Of a stretch of 64,000 bases of DNA, positions 33,846-42,889 are shown piece after piece. The position numbers and the translations under genes were made by a program. This DNA comes from Sedimentitalea sp039941015 (GTDB lineage Bacteria; Pseudomonadota; Alphaproteobacteria; Rhodobacterales; Rhodobacteraceae): assembly GCF_039941015.1 (NCBI RefSeq), contig NZ_JBDVFI010000049.1; one strand, written 5' to 3'. Under the pieces are notes generated by a model that was given only the letters and a program-made list of their open reading frames with translations, did no database searches and was not told where the DNA came from. Positions within the stretch are counted from its first letter, which is position 1. The number at the start of each line of letters is the position of its first letter.

Positions 33846-34907
33846 TCACGCGGCGGGCGTCGGCACACCCTTGTCAATCGCCGCCAGCCAGTTCTTGTGA
33901 CAAATCTTGGCAATAAGCGCGTCGCCAAACCCCGCATCCCGCATACCTGCCACCAGATTGGTCAGCCCAGCCACACCGCCGATCTCGCACGGGAGCAGGC
34001 AGCCGTCAAAATCTGATCCGAGGGCAACGCCACCCTCCCCCAGAATGCCAACCATGTGATCCAGATGCCGGACCATCTGTTCGATCGGCGTGTTCCTGTC
34101 TTGCTTGCAGTCCGCCCGCAAGAACCCGACATGAAAGTTCAGTCCCACAACCCCTCCGGATTCCGCCACTGCAGACAATTGCCTATCTGTCAGGTTGCGC
34201 GCACTGGGCGACACCGCATGCGCATTCGAATGGGTGGCGATTAAGGGCTTGTTCGTCGCTGACGCCACATCCCAGAATCCAGCCTCGGTGAGGTGTGACA
34301 GGTCGACCAGAATGCCAAGGCGATCACATTCTCGAACCAGATCAAATCCGGCGTCTGTCAGCCCCTTTCCCGGATCAAGCTGCGGCTGGGCCTCCATCGG
34401 GGCGCCATGCCCAAATGCGTTGGAACGGGACCAGACCAACCCCAGCGAGCGCAGACCCGCCGCATGAAGCATCTCAAGCGCGTTGAGATCCGTGTCGATG
34501 CATTCCGCGCCCTCGATATGCGGGACAACGGCGATCCGATTGCGACCAATCGCAGACCGCACATCCTGGGCATGTTCACAAATTGCCAGATCTTCGGGCA
34601 ATTCACGCGCAAGCCGCCTCATCCGCGCAAACATTGCCAGTGTGAAATTCAAGGCCGCAGGCTGGTCGATCTGATCGAAATTGCTAGGGTCATCAGGATC
34701 AAACGCCGCATCGAACCTGTCCAGATGCGACGGTGTGAACATGGCGAAAAAGCCGCCTACGAACCCGCCTTTGCGAGCGCTGGGCAAATCGATATCCAAA
34801 GTGGGATTAGGCTCTGCAAAGGTCAGCGGCCTGCCCAAACGGGCGGCAATTTCGAGCTTTAGAAGTGTATCGTTATGTCCATCGAAAACGGGAACGAGTT
34901 CGGTCAT
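33846..34907 (-). CDS. Membrane-dipeptidase-family zinc peptidase (M19)
   Basis: Renal-dipeptidase-like metallohydrolase (353 residues) cleaving dipeptides. Metal ligands are visible as F-D-G-H-N-D (HxD) near residue 10, the Glu of P-H-I-E-G-A-E near 128, D-L-S-H near 200 and A-T-H-S-N-A near 222, with G-S-D-F-D-G near 303. It has no signal peptide, so it is probably cytoplasmic. The start at 34907 has AGGAG six bases away, although the frame opens 159 bp upstream. It is divergent from a complete peptide ABC operon, suggesting that imported dipeptides are its substrates. Confidence 0.9.
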   Translation of the reverse strand: MTELVPVFDGHNDTLLKLEIAARLGRPLTFAEPNPTLDIDLPSARKGGFVGGFFAMFTPSHLDRFDAAFDPDDPSNFDQIDQPAALNFTLAMFARMRRLARELPEDLAICEHAQDVRSAIGRNRIAVVPHIEGAECIDTDLNALEMLHAAGLRSLGLVWSRSNAFGHGAPMEAQPQLDPGKGLTDAGFDLVRECDRLGILVDLSHLTEAGFWDVASATNKPLIATHSNAHAVSPSARNLTDRQLSAVAESGGVVGLNFHVGFLRADCKQDRNTPIEQMVRHLDHMVGILGEGGVALGSDFDGCLLPCEIGGVAGLTNLVAGMRDAGFGDALIAKICHKNWLAAIDKGVPTPAA

Positions 34908-34969
34908 CAAAGGCTCCTGAATGGGTTTGGCAGGCACGGCTATTCCCGCGAAAACGGTAGATTCCCGTA

Positions 34970-34983
34970 CATTGTAAACAATG
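34970..34983. promoter_or_regulatory. Inverted repeat CATTGT-AA-ACAATG in divergent promoter
   Basis: A perfect 6-2-6 inverted repeat lies between the dipeptidase start and the peptide ABC operon start, a natural position for a regulator that controls both directions. The regulator is unknown. Confidence 0.5.
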
Positions 34984-35114
34984 ACAGCATTATTGACGAT
35001 TGGCTCTGAATCCTCAACGGTGGGCGTAGGCCTGACAGATCGACTCGGTATCCGGCGCGTAAACACTTGCTACCCAAGTCCGCAGAACAGGCATAAAAAC
35101 AGGGAGTTACTAGG

Positions 35115-36713
35115 ATGAAGACCATATTACGGCAATTGATTGCCTGGCCGCTGGCTATGCTTGCGTCCCTATTCCTGAGCCTGTCGGCGCAGGCCGCACC
35201 ACCCAAAGACACGTTTGTGATGGCAAAAGATTTTGCCGATATCATCACGCTTGATCCGGCGGAGGTGTTCGAATTCTCCGGCGGCGAGGTCATCGCCAAC
35301 GTCTATGACCGCTTGATGATGTTTGAGGCCGAAGACCTGCAGACCTTGGTCGGCGGTGTCGCGGAAAGCTGGGACATTTCCGAAGATGGCAAAACCATCA
35401 CCTTCACCATTCGCCCGGACATGACCTTTCATTCCGGCAACCCGGTGACGGCAGAAGATGTCGTTTACAGCCTGCGCCGTGTGATCAAGCTGGGCAAAAC
35501 CCCATCGTTCATCTTTTCGCAGTTCGGCTGGACGCCTGAAAACGTCGACGAATTGGTCGTGGTCGATGGCGACAAGGCCAAGATCACCATCACCGAAGAG
35601 TTTTCGCCCGCACTGGTCCTGAACGCAATGTCCGCAGGCATCGCGTCGATTGTCGACATGAAAGAGGTCATGGCGCATGAGGTCGATGGCGACATGGGCT
35701 ATGCGTGGCTCAAGACCAACAGCGCCGGTTCTGGTGCCTTCGTGCTCAAGGCATGGAAAGCCAACGAACTGGTTACGCTCGAAGCCAACCCCGACTATCG
35801 CCACGGCGCACCGGGTGTGAAACGCGTGATCATCCGCCATGTGCCGGAACCCTCGGCCCAGCGTCTGCTGATCGAAAAGGGCGATATAGACCTCGCGCGC
35901 AATCTGACCCCCGATCAGATCGAAGGCGTTTCTGGCAATGAAGACCTGAAGGTGCAGGCCGATCGCAAGGCGGCCCTGATCTACATGGCGGCCAATTCCA
36001 GCGATCCGATCCTTGGCAACCCCAAGGTGGTCGAGGCGCTGCGCTATCTGGTGGACTATGAAGGCATGTCCAACAGCTTCCTCAAGGGTCAATTTCAGGT
36101 GCATCAGGCTGCGTGGCCGTCGGGTTTGTGGGGGTCTTATGACGAAACTCCGTTCTCCCTGGATGTGGAAAAGGCCAAGGAACTGTTGGCCGAGGCCGGC
36201 TATCCGGACGGGTTTGAAGTTGCGATCGACACTCTGACAGACTCGCCCTATCCCGAGATCGCCCAGTCTGTGCAGGCAAATCTGGCGCAAGCCGGGATCA
36301 AGGCAACCATCACCACTGCCGAGGGCAAGACCCTGTGGCCCATGTACCGTGCGCAAAAGCATCAGCTGATCCTGGCGCAATGGTCGCCGGACTATGTCGA
36401 TCCGCATTCCAACTTGGACGCCTTTGCCCATAACCCGGACAACCGCCCCGAGGCGAAATTGACTGGCGTTCTGGCCTGGCGTAACGCATGGGCGGATGAC
36501 GATACGAACGCAATGGTCGTCGCGGCCCGCAACGAACCGGATCTGGCCACGCGCGAAAAGCTCTATCAGGACATCCAGAAGGGCCTTCAGAGCAATTCGC
36601 CCTATGCGATCATGTTCCAGCAGACGGAGCAGTCAGTCCTGCGCAAAGAGGTCGAGGGCTATGTTTCGGGCGCGACCTTTGATCTGATCTTCTATCGCAC
36701 GATCACCAAATAG
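35115..36713 (+). CDS. Peptide ABC transporter substrate-binding protein (SBP_bac_5, DppA-like)
   Basis: Periplasmic receptor of 532 residues. It has a signal peptide ending L-S-A-Q-A near residue 27. The SBP_bac_5 family is shown by I-I-T-L-D-P-A near 43, N-V-Y-D-R-L near 62 and the F-H-S-G-N-P-V-T-A-E-D-V-V-Y-S-L-R-R stretch near 103-120. The closing E-Q-S-V-L-R region is normal. It begins a five-gene operon; the adjacent dipeptidase suggests di- or oligopeptides, though SBP_bac_5 proteins also bind opines, nickel and other ligands. Confidence 0.9.
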   Translation: MKTILRQLIAWPLAMLASLFLSLSAQAAPPKDTFVMAKDFADIITLDPAEVFEFSGGEVIANVYDRLMMFEAEDLQTLVGGVAESWDISEDGKTITFTIRPDMTFHSGNPVTAEDVVYSLRRVIKLGKTPSFIFSQFGWTPENVDELVVVDGDKAKITITEEFSPALVLNAMSAGIASIVDMKEVMAHEVDGDMGYAWLKTNSAGSGAFVLKAWKANELVTLEANPDYRHGAPGVKRVIIRHVPEPSAQRLLIEKGDIDLARNLTPDQIEGVSGNEDLKVQADRKAALIYMAANSSDPILGNPKVVEALRYLVDYEGMSNSFLKGQFQVHQAAWPSGLWGSYDETPFSLDVEKAKELLAEAGYPDGFEVAIDTLTDSPYPEIAQSVQANLAQAGIKATITTAEGKTLWPMYRAQKHQLILAQWSPDYVDPHSNLDAFAHNPDNRPEAKLTGVLAWRNAWADDDTNAMVVAARNEPDLATREKLYQDIQKGLQSNSPYAIMFQQTEQSVLRKEVEGYVSGATFDLIFYRTITK

Positions 36714-36722
36714 GCCGGTGAT

Positions 36723-37784
36723 TTGACCGAAACAACTACAGCTGCAGCGACGGGCTCATCCCTGTCGCTGCAGCGCCCTCTCAAAGCCATTTCAAATGTC
36801 TTGCTGACGCTGGTTCTGACCTTTGTCGGGCTAACCGCGATCACATTTACAATCGGTCGGGTCATGCCCACCGATCCGGTTCTTGCCATCATCGGCGATC
36901 GCGCCCCGCAGGAAACCTATGACCGCGTGTACAAGGAAATGGGGCTCGACCGCCCGATCTATGAGCAATACGGGCGCTATCTGAGCGAGCTGGCCCATGG
37001 CAATCTGGGTACGTCTATCATGACGTCGCGGCCGGTGCTTGAAGACATCAAGCGGTTCTTTCCCGCAACCTTGGAACTGGCCACCATCGCAACCCTGATG
37101 GGAGTTCTGATCGGTGTGCCGATGGGGGTCTGGGCTGCGGTCAATCAGGGACGGTTCATCGACCACGCCGTCAGGGTGTTGGGCCTGATCGGCTACTCCA
37201 TCCCGGTGTTCTGGCTTGGCATGGTCGCCTTGCTGATATTTTACGGCAAACTTGGCTGGGTGGCAGGGCCCGGACGACTAGACGTCTACCTTGACGGGAT
37301 CGTCGAGACCCAAACCGGATTCATCCTGATTGATGCGGCCCTTGCCGGGGAATGGGACATCTTCTGGAATGCAGTGTCGCATCTGATCCTGCCCGCAAGC
37401 ATTCTGGGTGCGTTTGCACTGGCCTATATTGCGCGCATGACGCGCAGTTTCATGCTCGATCAACTTAATCAGGAATACATCCTGACCGCCCGCGTCAAAG
37501 GCGTGAGCGAAGGCGCAGTGATCTGGCGCCATGCGTTTCGTAATGTGCTCGTACAGCTTATCACCATCATCGGGCTGACCTATGCCTCGCTACTGGAAGG
37601 GTCAGTTCTGACCGAGACGGTGTTTTCATGGCCGGGCATTGGCCAGTACATCACAACGTCGCTGTTCAACGCCGACATGAACGCGGTCCTTGGCGGCACT
37701 GTTGTCGTCGGCACCTGTTTCGTCGGGATCAACATGCTGTCTGACCTGCTCTATAAACTCGTCGACCCGAGGGCGCGCTCATGA
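36723..37784 (+). CDS. Peptide ABC transporter permease (DppB-like)
   Basis: Inner-membrane permease, 353 residues, with M-P-T-D-P near residue 56 and the EAA loop T-A-R-V-K-G-V-S-E near 257. The start is TTG at 36723: no later in-frame ATG retains the first membrane helix. A DppB-type N-terminal region (residues 56-110) with F-x-P-A-T-L-E-L-A before the conserved permease domain is present. It lies 9 bp after the binding-protein stop and overlaps the next gene by four bases. Confidence 0.88.
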   Translation: MTETTTAAATGSSLSLQRPLKAISNVLLTLVLTFVGLTAITFTIGRVMPTDPVLAIIGDRAPQETYDRVYKEMGLDRPIYEQYGRYLSELAHGNLGTSIMTSRPVLEDIKRFFPATLELATIATLMGVLIGVPMGVWAAVNQGRFIDHAVRVLGLIGYSIPVFWLGMVALLIFYGKLGWVAGPGRLDVYLDGIVETQTGFILIDAALAGEWDIFWNAVSHLILPASILGAFALAYIARMTRSFMLDQLNQEYILTARVKGVSEGAVIWRHAFRNVLVQLITIIGLTYASLLEGSVLTETVFSWPGIGQYITTSLFNADMNAVLGGTVVVGTCFVGINMLSDLLYKLVDPRARS

Positions 37785-38710
37785 CCGACAGCACATCGCC
37801 CCAAACCAATGGAGGGCTGCGCGGCTGGCTAATGTCACCTGCCCCGCAATCGACACTTCAGGCGCGCTGCCAACGCGGTTATCTGAGCTGGCTGGCGTTT
37901 CGCGCCAATCCAATCGCAATGACCGGCCTCGTGATCATTCTGCTTTTGGTTCTGATGGCTATTTTTGCCCCGCTTTTGACGTCAAGCAACGGCTTGGAAC
38001 CCGACCTTCAAAACCGCCTGCAGCCGTTCAGCGCCGAACATTGGCTGGGCACCGATCAACTGGGGCGAGACATCTACGACCGCATCGTCTGGGGCTCGCG
38101 GATCACGCTCTATATCGTCGGGCTGGTCTCGGTCATCGTCGTTCCCATTGGTTTGGCGATTGGCACCATTGCCGGCTATCTCGGAGGCTGGGTCGACAAT
38201 GTACTGATGCGGATCACCGATATCTTTTTGGCCTTCCCGCGCCTGATCCTGGCCCTTGCCTTGGTGGCGGCCCTCGGTCCAGGGCTTGAAAACGCAGTCC
38301 TGGCCATCGCCCTGACCACCTGGTCACCCTATGCCCGGATCGCACGGGCCGAGGTTTTGACCATCCGCAACGCAGAGTTCATTCTTGCCGCCCAGTCACA
38401 AGGGGCCTCGACATTTCGTATCCTGCGCCGGCATGTGGTGCCGATCTGCCTGTCCTCGGTCATCGTACGGCTGACGCTGGATATGGCGGGGATCATCCTG
38501 ACGGCGGCGGGCCTTGGTTTTCTGGGTCTTGGTGCGCAACCGCCCCTGCCGGAATGGGGCGCGATGATCTCGACCGGGCGACAATTGCTGCTGGATCAGT
38601 GGTGGGTGCCGACGGTACCGGGCATTGCGATTTTTGTGGTCAGCCTTGGATTCTGCCTGTTGGGCGACGGTCTGCGTGATGCCCTTGATCCAAAGAACAC
38701 TGACACATGA
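37781..38710 (+). CDS. Peptide ABC transporter permease (DppC-like)
   Basis: Second permease, 309 residues. H-W-L-G-T-D-Q-L-G-R-D near residues 87-97 is the DppC/OppC signature, followed by about five further hydrophobic segments and an EAA loop around 205-220 (A-A-Q-S-Q-G-A-S). An N-terminal cytoplasmic extension of about 40 residues precedes the first helix. ATGA overlaps exist with both neighbouring genes, giving tight translational coupling. Confidence 0.9.
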   Translation: MTDSTSPQTNGGLRGWLMSPAPQSTLQARCQRGYLSWLAFRANPIAMTGLVIILLLVLMAIFAPLLTSSNGLEPDLQNRLQPFSAEHWLGTDQLGRDIYDRIVWGSRITLYIVGLVSVIVVPIGLAIGTIAGYLGGWVDNVLMRITDIFLAFPRLILALALVAALGPGLENAVLAIALTTWSPYARIARAEVLTIRNAEFILAAQSQGASTFRILRRHVVPICLSSVIVRLTLDMAGIILTAAGLGFLGLGAQPPLPEWGAMISTGRQLLLDQWWVPTVPGIAIFVVSLGFCLLGDGLRDALDPKNTDT

Positions 38711-39543
38711 CACCATTGCTTTCCGTCAAAGACCTGCGGGTCACGTTTGAAACCCATCGCGGGCCGGTCGAGGCCGTGCGCGGGGTGTCGTTTGATCTCG
38801 GCCGGGAACGGCTGGGAATTGTTGGCGAATCCGGTTCAGGGAAATCCCAGACCGGTCGCGCCTTGTTGCGCCTGTCGGCAGGCAACGGGCGCGTCTCGGC
38901 CGACAAGATGGAGTTTGACGGCATCGATCTGATGACGGCATCCGAACGCAAAATGCGCGCTATTCGCGGTGCGCGCATTTCGATGATCATGCAGGACCCG
39001 CGCTATTCCCTGAACCCGGTGGTCAAGGTCGGTGATCAGATCGCCGAGGCGTTCCTTGTGCACTCCTCGGCCAGCAAACGCGAGGCGCGCGCCCGTGCGA
39101 TGCAGATGCTGGAAACCGTGCAGATCCGTGAACCGGAAAAAGTGTACGAAATGTACCCTAATCAGGTGTCGGGCGGCATGGGGCAGCGGGTGATGATCGC
39201 GATGATGCTGATCCCGAACCCGGATATCATCATCGCGGACGAACCGACCTCGGCATTGGATGTTACGGTGCAGATGCAGGTTCTCGCGCTGCTGGATGAC
39301 ATGGTGCGCGAACGCGGCATGGGGCTGATTCTGATCAGCCACGATCTGAACCTCGTCGCGTCATTCTGTGACCGGGTTCTGGTGATGTACGCGGGCCGGG
39401 TGATGGAGGTGATCGAGGCCGGACGCCTGTCTGAGGCCAAACATCCCTATACCCGCGGATTGCTGAATTGCGTACCAGAATTGAACGAACCACAGGAAAT
39501 GCTGCCGGTGCTTCAGCGCGACCCGGCATGGCAACAGGGATGA
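38707..39543 (+). CDS. Peptide ABC transporter ATP-binding protein (DppD-like)
   Basis: ATPase subunit, 278 residues. Walker A G-E-S-G-S-G-K-S near residue 40, signature V-S-G-G-M-G-Q-R near 156 and Walker B I-I-A-D-E-P-T-S-A-L-D-V-T near 176 are intact; H-D-L-N in the H-loop follows. The C-terminal oligopeptide-transporter extension is shorter than in DppD (about 320 residues) and lacks its Cys-rich cluster. Start by ATGA overlap. Confidence 0.92.
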   Translation: MTPLLSVKDLRVTFETHRGPVEAVRGVSFDLGRERLGIVGESGSGKSQTGRALLRLSAGNGRVSADKMEFDGIDLMTASERKMRAIRGARISMIMQDPRYSLNPVVKVGDQIAEAFLVHSSASKREARARAMQMLETVQIREPEKVYEMYPNQVSGGMGQRVMIAMMLIPNPDIIIADEPTSALDVTVQMQVLALLDDMVRERGMGLILISHDLNLVASFCDRVLVMYAGRVMEVIEAGRLSEAKHPYTRGLLNCVPELNEPQEMLPVLQRDPAWQQG

Positions 39544-39549
39544 TCGCGC

Positions 39550-40326
39550 GTGATTGAAGTCAGCAATCTCAACGTCACCTTCGGGCATGGTCGTTCGGAA
39601 CTGCGCGCGGTGCAGGATGTATCGTTTCGCATCGAGGCCGGTGAATCCTTTGGTCTGGTGGGCGAGTCCGGCTCTGGTAAATCAACGGTCTTGCGTGCGA
39701 TTTCACGGCTGACGCAGGACTGGACCGGCTCAATCCGAATTGCCGGCAACGAACTCGGCCATCGCCGCGACCGGAACACCGCGAAACATATGCAGATGGT
39801 GTTTCAGGACCCCTATGGCTCGCTGCACCCCCGTCACACCATCAACGACATTCTGATGGAGCCGCTCGAAATTCACCGGATGGACAAGCGCGAAGCGCGG
39901 GTTCTCAAGGCGCTTGAAGAAGTGGGCCTCGGGATCGAGATGCGGTTCCGGTATCCCTATCAGATCTCCGGCGGCCAGCGGCAACGGATTGCCATTGCCC
40001 GCGCGCTGATCCTTGAACCCGAGATTTTGTTGCTCGACGAACCGACCTCGGCGCTTGACGTGTCGGTGCAGGCCGAGATCCTGAACCTTCTGAGACGTAT
40101 CCAGAGGGAACGCGGGTTGACCTATCTCATGGTCAGCCATGATCTCGCCGTTGTTGCGCATATGTGCGAACGGGTTGCCGTGATGAACCGAGGCCGCTTT
40201 GCCGAAGTGGTAACAACCGAACAGTTGCGTTCCGGCACCCCGACGCAGGACTATACCAAGCAGCTTTTGACCGCGAGCGGGCGCTATGACCGCGATGTCG
40301 CCAAATCGTTCGTCAGTTTCGACTAG
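39550..40326 (+). CDS. Peptide ABC transporter ATP-binding protein (DppF-like)
   Basis: Second ATPase, 258 residues, with Walker A G-E-S-G-S-G-K-S-T near residue 38, signature I-S-G-G-Q-R-Q-R and Walker B L-L-L-D-E-P-T-S-A-L-D-V-S. The GTG start lies 6 bp after the previous stop. It pairs with the DppD-like subunit as the heterodimeric motor. It is somewhat short for DppF because the C-terminal extension is reduced. It is the last gene of the importer operon; 124 bp separate it from the MoxR operon. Confidence 0.92.
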   Translation: MIEVSNLNVTFGHGRSELRAVQDVSFRIEAGESFGLVGESGSGKSTVLRAISRLTQDWTGSIRIAGNELGHRRDRNTAKHMQMVFQDPYGSLHPRHTINDILMEPLEIHRMDKREARVLKALEEVGLGIEMRFRYPYQISGGQRQRIAIARALILEPEILLLDEPTSALDVSVQAEILNLLRRIQRERGLTYLMVSHDLAVVAHMCERVAVMNRGRFAEVVTTEQLRSGTPTQDYTKQLLTASGRYDRDVAKSFVSFD

Positions 40327-40450
40327 GGTGCAGCACGCCTGATACCCCCCTTTCGCATCAAAATTGGAACCGCTAGGGTCACCACAACTTTCGGGTGTCA
40401 CGATCAAAATTGACACACCCGTTCAGAATGAAAACCACCGGGAGTCGCGG

Positions 40451-41434
40451 ATGAGCGCACATGATCAAATTCTCGATCTGAAAGTCCGCATGGGCCAATC
40501 CATCATCGGGCAGGTCGACGTGATCGACCGGCTGATCATCGGGCTCCTTGCGAACGGTAATCTGCTGGTCGAAGGTTTGCCCGGTCTCGCCAAGACCCGC
40601 GCCATCAAGGCCATGGCGAAAAATCTGGATGCCAAGTTCAGCCGCGTCCAGTTCACGCCCGACTTACTGCCGTCTGACGTCACCGGCACCGAGGTTTATG
40701 TGCAAAGCGAAGGCAAGGCCGAGTTTCGTTTTGACCCCGGTCCGATCTTTGCCAACATCGTGCTCGCTGACGAGATCAACCGCGCACCGGCAAAGGTACA
40801 AGCGGCGTTGCTGGAAGCGATGGAAGAACGGCAGGTCACCGTCGCTGGCACCACCCACAAGATGGAGCCGCTGTTCATCGTGATGGCAACCCAGAACCCG
40901 ATCGAGCAGGAAGGCACCTATCCCCTGCCCGAGGCCCAGATGGACCGGTTCCTGATGCATGTGAACATCACCTATCCTCCGGTCGAGGACGAGGTTGAAG
41001 TGATCCGGCTGGTGCGCGGCGAAGAACAAGCGGCGAATGCGCCAGCGCAAGGTAAGAAAGAGAAACCCCCGGTCATTGCGCAGCAAGCCGTCTTTGATGC
41101 GCGGGCAGAGATCGGGCAGATCCATGTGTCGGACGCAATGGACCGCTATATGGCCGATCTGGTCTATGCCACGCGGACCCCAGCCAAGCTGAGCGAGGAA
41201 TTGGGCAACTGGATCGAAATCGGTGCGAGCCCCCGAGCGTCGCTTGCCCTTGATAAGTGCAGCCGTGCCCACGCCTGGATGGCTGGCCGCGACTATGTTG
41301 ATCCGCAGGACGTGCGCGCCATTGCGCATGACGTGTTCCGGCACCGCGTCGCCCTGAGCTACGAGGCGCAAGGCGATGGTAAGGTCAATGACCACATAAC
41401 CGACGAGATCATCAAGCTGGTCGCGCTGCCCTAG
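40451..41434 (+). CDS. MoxR-type AAA+ ATPase
   Basis: AAA+ chaperone-like ATPase of 327 residues thought to help VWA proteins assemble or activate targets. Walker A E-G-L-P-G-L-A-K-T occupies 41-49 and Walker B L-A-D-E-I-N-R-A-P 105-113, followed by sensor-type segments (M-A-T-Q-N-P-I-E-Q-E-G near 147) characteristic of MoxR. GGGAG precedes the ATG; the frame is open upstream without support. It is the first gene of a six-gene Bat-type operon. Confidence 0.93.
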   Translation: MSAHDQILDLKVRMGQSIIGQVDVIDRLIIGLLANGNLLVEGLPGLAKTRAIKAMAKNLDAKFSRVQFTPDLLPSDVTGTEVYVQSEGKAEFRFDPGPIFANIVLADEINRAPAKVQAALLEAMEERQVTVAGTTHKMEPLFIVMATQNPIEQEGTYPLPEAQMDRFLMHVNITYPPVEDEVEVIRLVRGEEQAANAPAQGKKEKPPVIAQQAVFDARAEIGQIHVSDAMDRYMADLVYATRTPAKLSEELGNWIEIGASPRASLALDKCSRAHAWMAGRDYVDPQDVRAIAHDVFRHRVALSYEAQGDGKVNDHITDEIIKLVALP

Positions 41435-41453
41435 ACGCAGCGCAAGAGGGATC

Positions 41454-42410
41454 ATGACCAAGACCGCCCAGACAACGGCAAGCCATCACGACCCGCGCGT
41501 CCACGTGGATCTGCGCCAGTTGCTGCGACTGGCGGGTCCGGCGCGACGGCTGAGCCTGTTGCCCCGGCAACCGGCACAATCGGTTCTGAACGGACGCCAT
41601 GCCTCAAAGCTGCGCGGACGTGGTCTGAACTTCGAAGAGCTGCGCAACTATTTTGCGGGCGACGATATCCGCACCATCGACTGGAAAGTGACCGCACGCA
41701 CGGGCGAGCCGCATGTGCGGGTCTATACAGAAGAACGCGACCGCCCCGCCCTGCTGTTGGTTGATCAACGGATGTCGATGTTTTTCGGCAGTCGCGTCTA
41801 TATGAAATCGGTGATTGCCGCCGAGGCCGCAGCGCTTGCTGCGCATCGACTGCTGGCGCAGGGGGATCGCGTCGGCGGTCTGGTCTTCGGTGACGATGCC
41901 ATTGCCGAACATCGCCCGGTGCGTTCGACTGCCGCCGTGCACCGGATTCTGGCCTCGGTTGCAGATGCAAACACACGCCTGCATGCAGCACGGGCAGTCC
42001 CGGAACCCGGATCTTTGAGCGCGGCCCTCAAATCGGCAGGGCGGATTGCCAAGACCAACTATTTGATACTGGTCTTTTCTGATTTTGACGGCATTGACGA
42101 TCAAACCGAACGGCTGCTCAGGTCGCTGGCCCAACACAACGACGTGCTGCTCTTTAGCGTGGCCGATCCGTTGGCCGACGCATTGCCCGAAGGGTTCCGC
42201 ATCGCCATTTCCGATGGCGAGTTACAGGCCGAGATCAACGCGGCCGATGGCACGGTGCGCGAGCGGATCGAAACCGTAACGCGCGGCCGGCTGGCAAAAC
42301 TTGATCACTGGACCCGCAAATACGGGCTGCCCTTCCTGCCGCTGACCACCACAAAACCCGCGCTTGAGCAGCTGTCGCTGTTACTTGGCCAGACAGGACG
42401 CACCAGATGA
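41454..42410 (+). CDS. DUF58 protein of the MoxR/Bat operon
   Basis: A 318-residue DUF58 protein. Its hallmark is R-G-R-G-L-N-F-E-E-L-R-N-Y near 55-67 then D-D-I-R-T-I-D-W-K-V-T-A-R near 71-83. A VWA-like region follows (L-L-L-V-D-Q-R-M-S-M-F-F near 101), with the D-x-S-x-S motif degenerate (D-Q-R-M-S). DUF58 proteins accompany MoxR everywhere. The stop overlaps the next start (ATGA). Confidence 0.88.
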   Translation: MTKTAQTTASHHDPRVHVDLRQLLRLAGPARRLSLLPRQPAQSVLNGRHASKLRGRGLNFEELRNYFAGDDIRTIDWKVTARTGEPHVRVYTEERDRPALLLVDQRMSMFFGSRVYMKSVIAAEAAALAAHRLLAQGDRVGGLVFGDDAIAEHRPVRSTAAVHRILASVADANTRLHAARAVPEPGSLSAALKSAGRIAKTNYLILVFSDFDGIDDQTERLLRSLAQHNDVLLFSVADPLADALPEGFRIAISDGELQAEINAADGTVRERIETVTRGRLAKLDHWTRKYGLPFLPLTTTKPALEQLSLLLGQTGRTR

Positions 42411-42889
42411 ACGGCGATCTGGATGGGCTGAACCTCGTGCAATTGCTCGACCTGCTGGAACCGGCACCCGAACCTCTGCCAATCTCGATGATGCCGCAGA
42501 CCGTCGGCTGGATCTGGCTCGCATTTGGTCTGATTGCCGGTTTGCTATTGCTCATCCGGAAGGGCCTGCGTCGTCATCGTGCCAATGCCTATCGCCGCGC
42601 TGCACTGGCTGCATTGTCCGACGCAGGCGATGACCCGGCCCGTATTGCACAGATCATCCGGCGCACCGCTCTCGCCGCCTTTCCGCGTGAGGATGTTGCC
42701 GGGTTGACCGGAGAACACTGGTTGGCATTTCTAGATCGAACCTTGCCGGGGGACGGATTTTCCGACGGTCCGGGCCGTGTGCTCGCCGCCGCGCCTTACC
42801 GGGATGTACCTACGCAACCCGGCCTCGCGGAACTTGCACAGAAGTGGATTTCCAATCACGACGCCGCATTGCGTGAGCCGCAAACATGA
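42407..42889 (+). CDS. DUF4381 membrane protein
   Basis: A 160-residue protein with one N-terminal transmembrane helix (about residues 31-48) and a cytoplasmic tail containing I-I-R-R-T-A-L-A-A-F-P-R-E-D-V near 83-97 and the W-L-A-F-L-D-R-T segment, as in DUF4381 proteins that sit between DUF58 and the VWA proteins in Bat operons. Coupled to both neighbours by ATGA overlaps. Role unknown. Confidence 0.82.
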   Translation: MNGDLDGLNLVQLLDLLEPAPEPLPISMMPQTVGWIWLAFGLIAGLLLLIRKGLRRHRANAYRRAALAALSDAGDDPARIAQIIRRTALAAFPREDVAGLTGEHWLAFLDRTLPGDGFSDGPGRVLAAAPYRDVPTQPGLAELAQKWISNHDAALREPQT

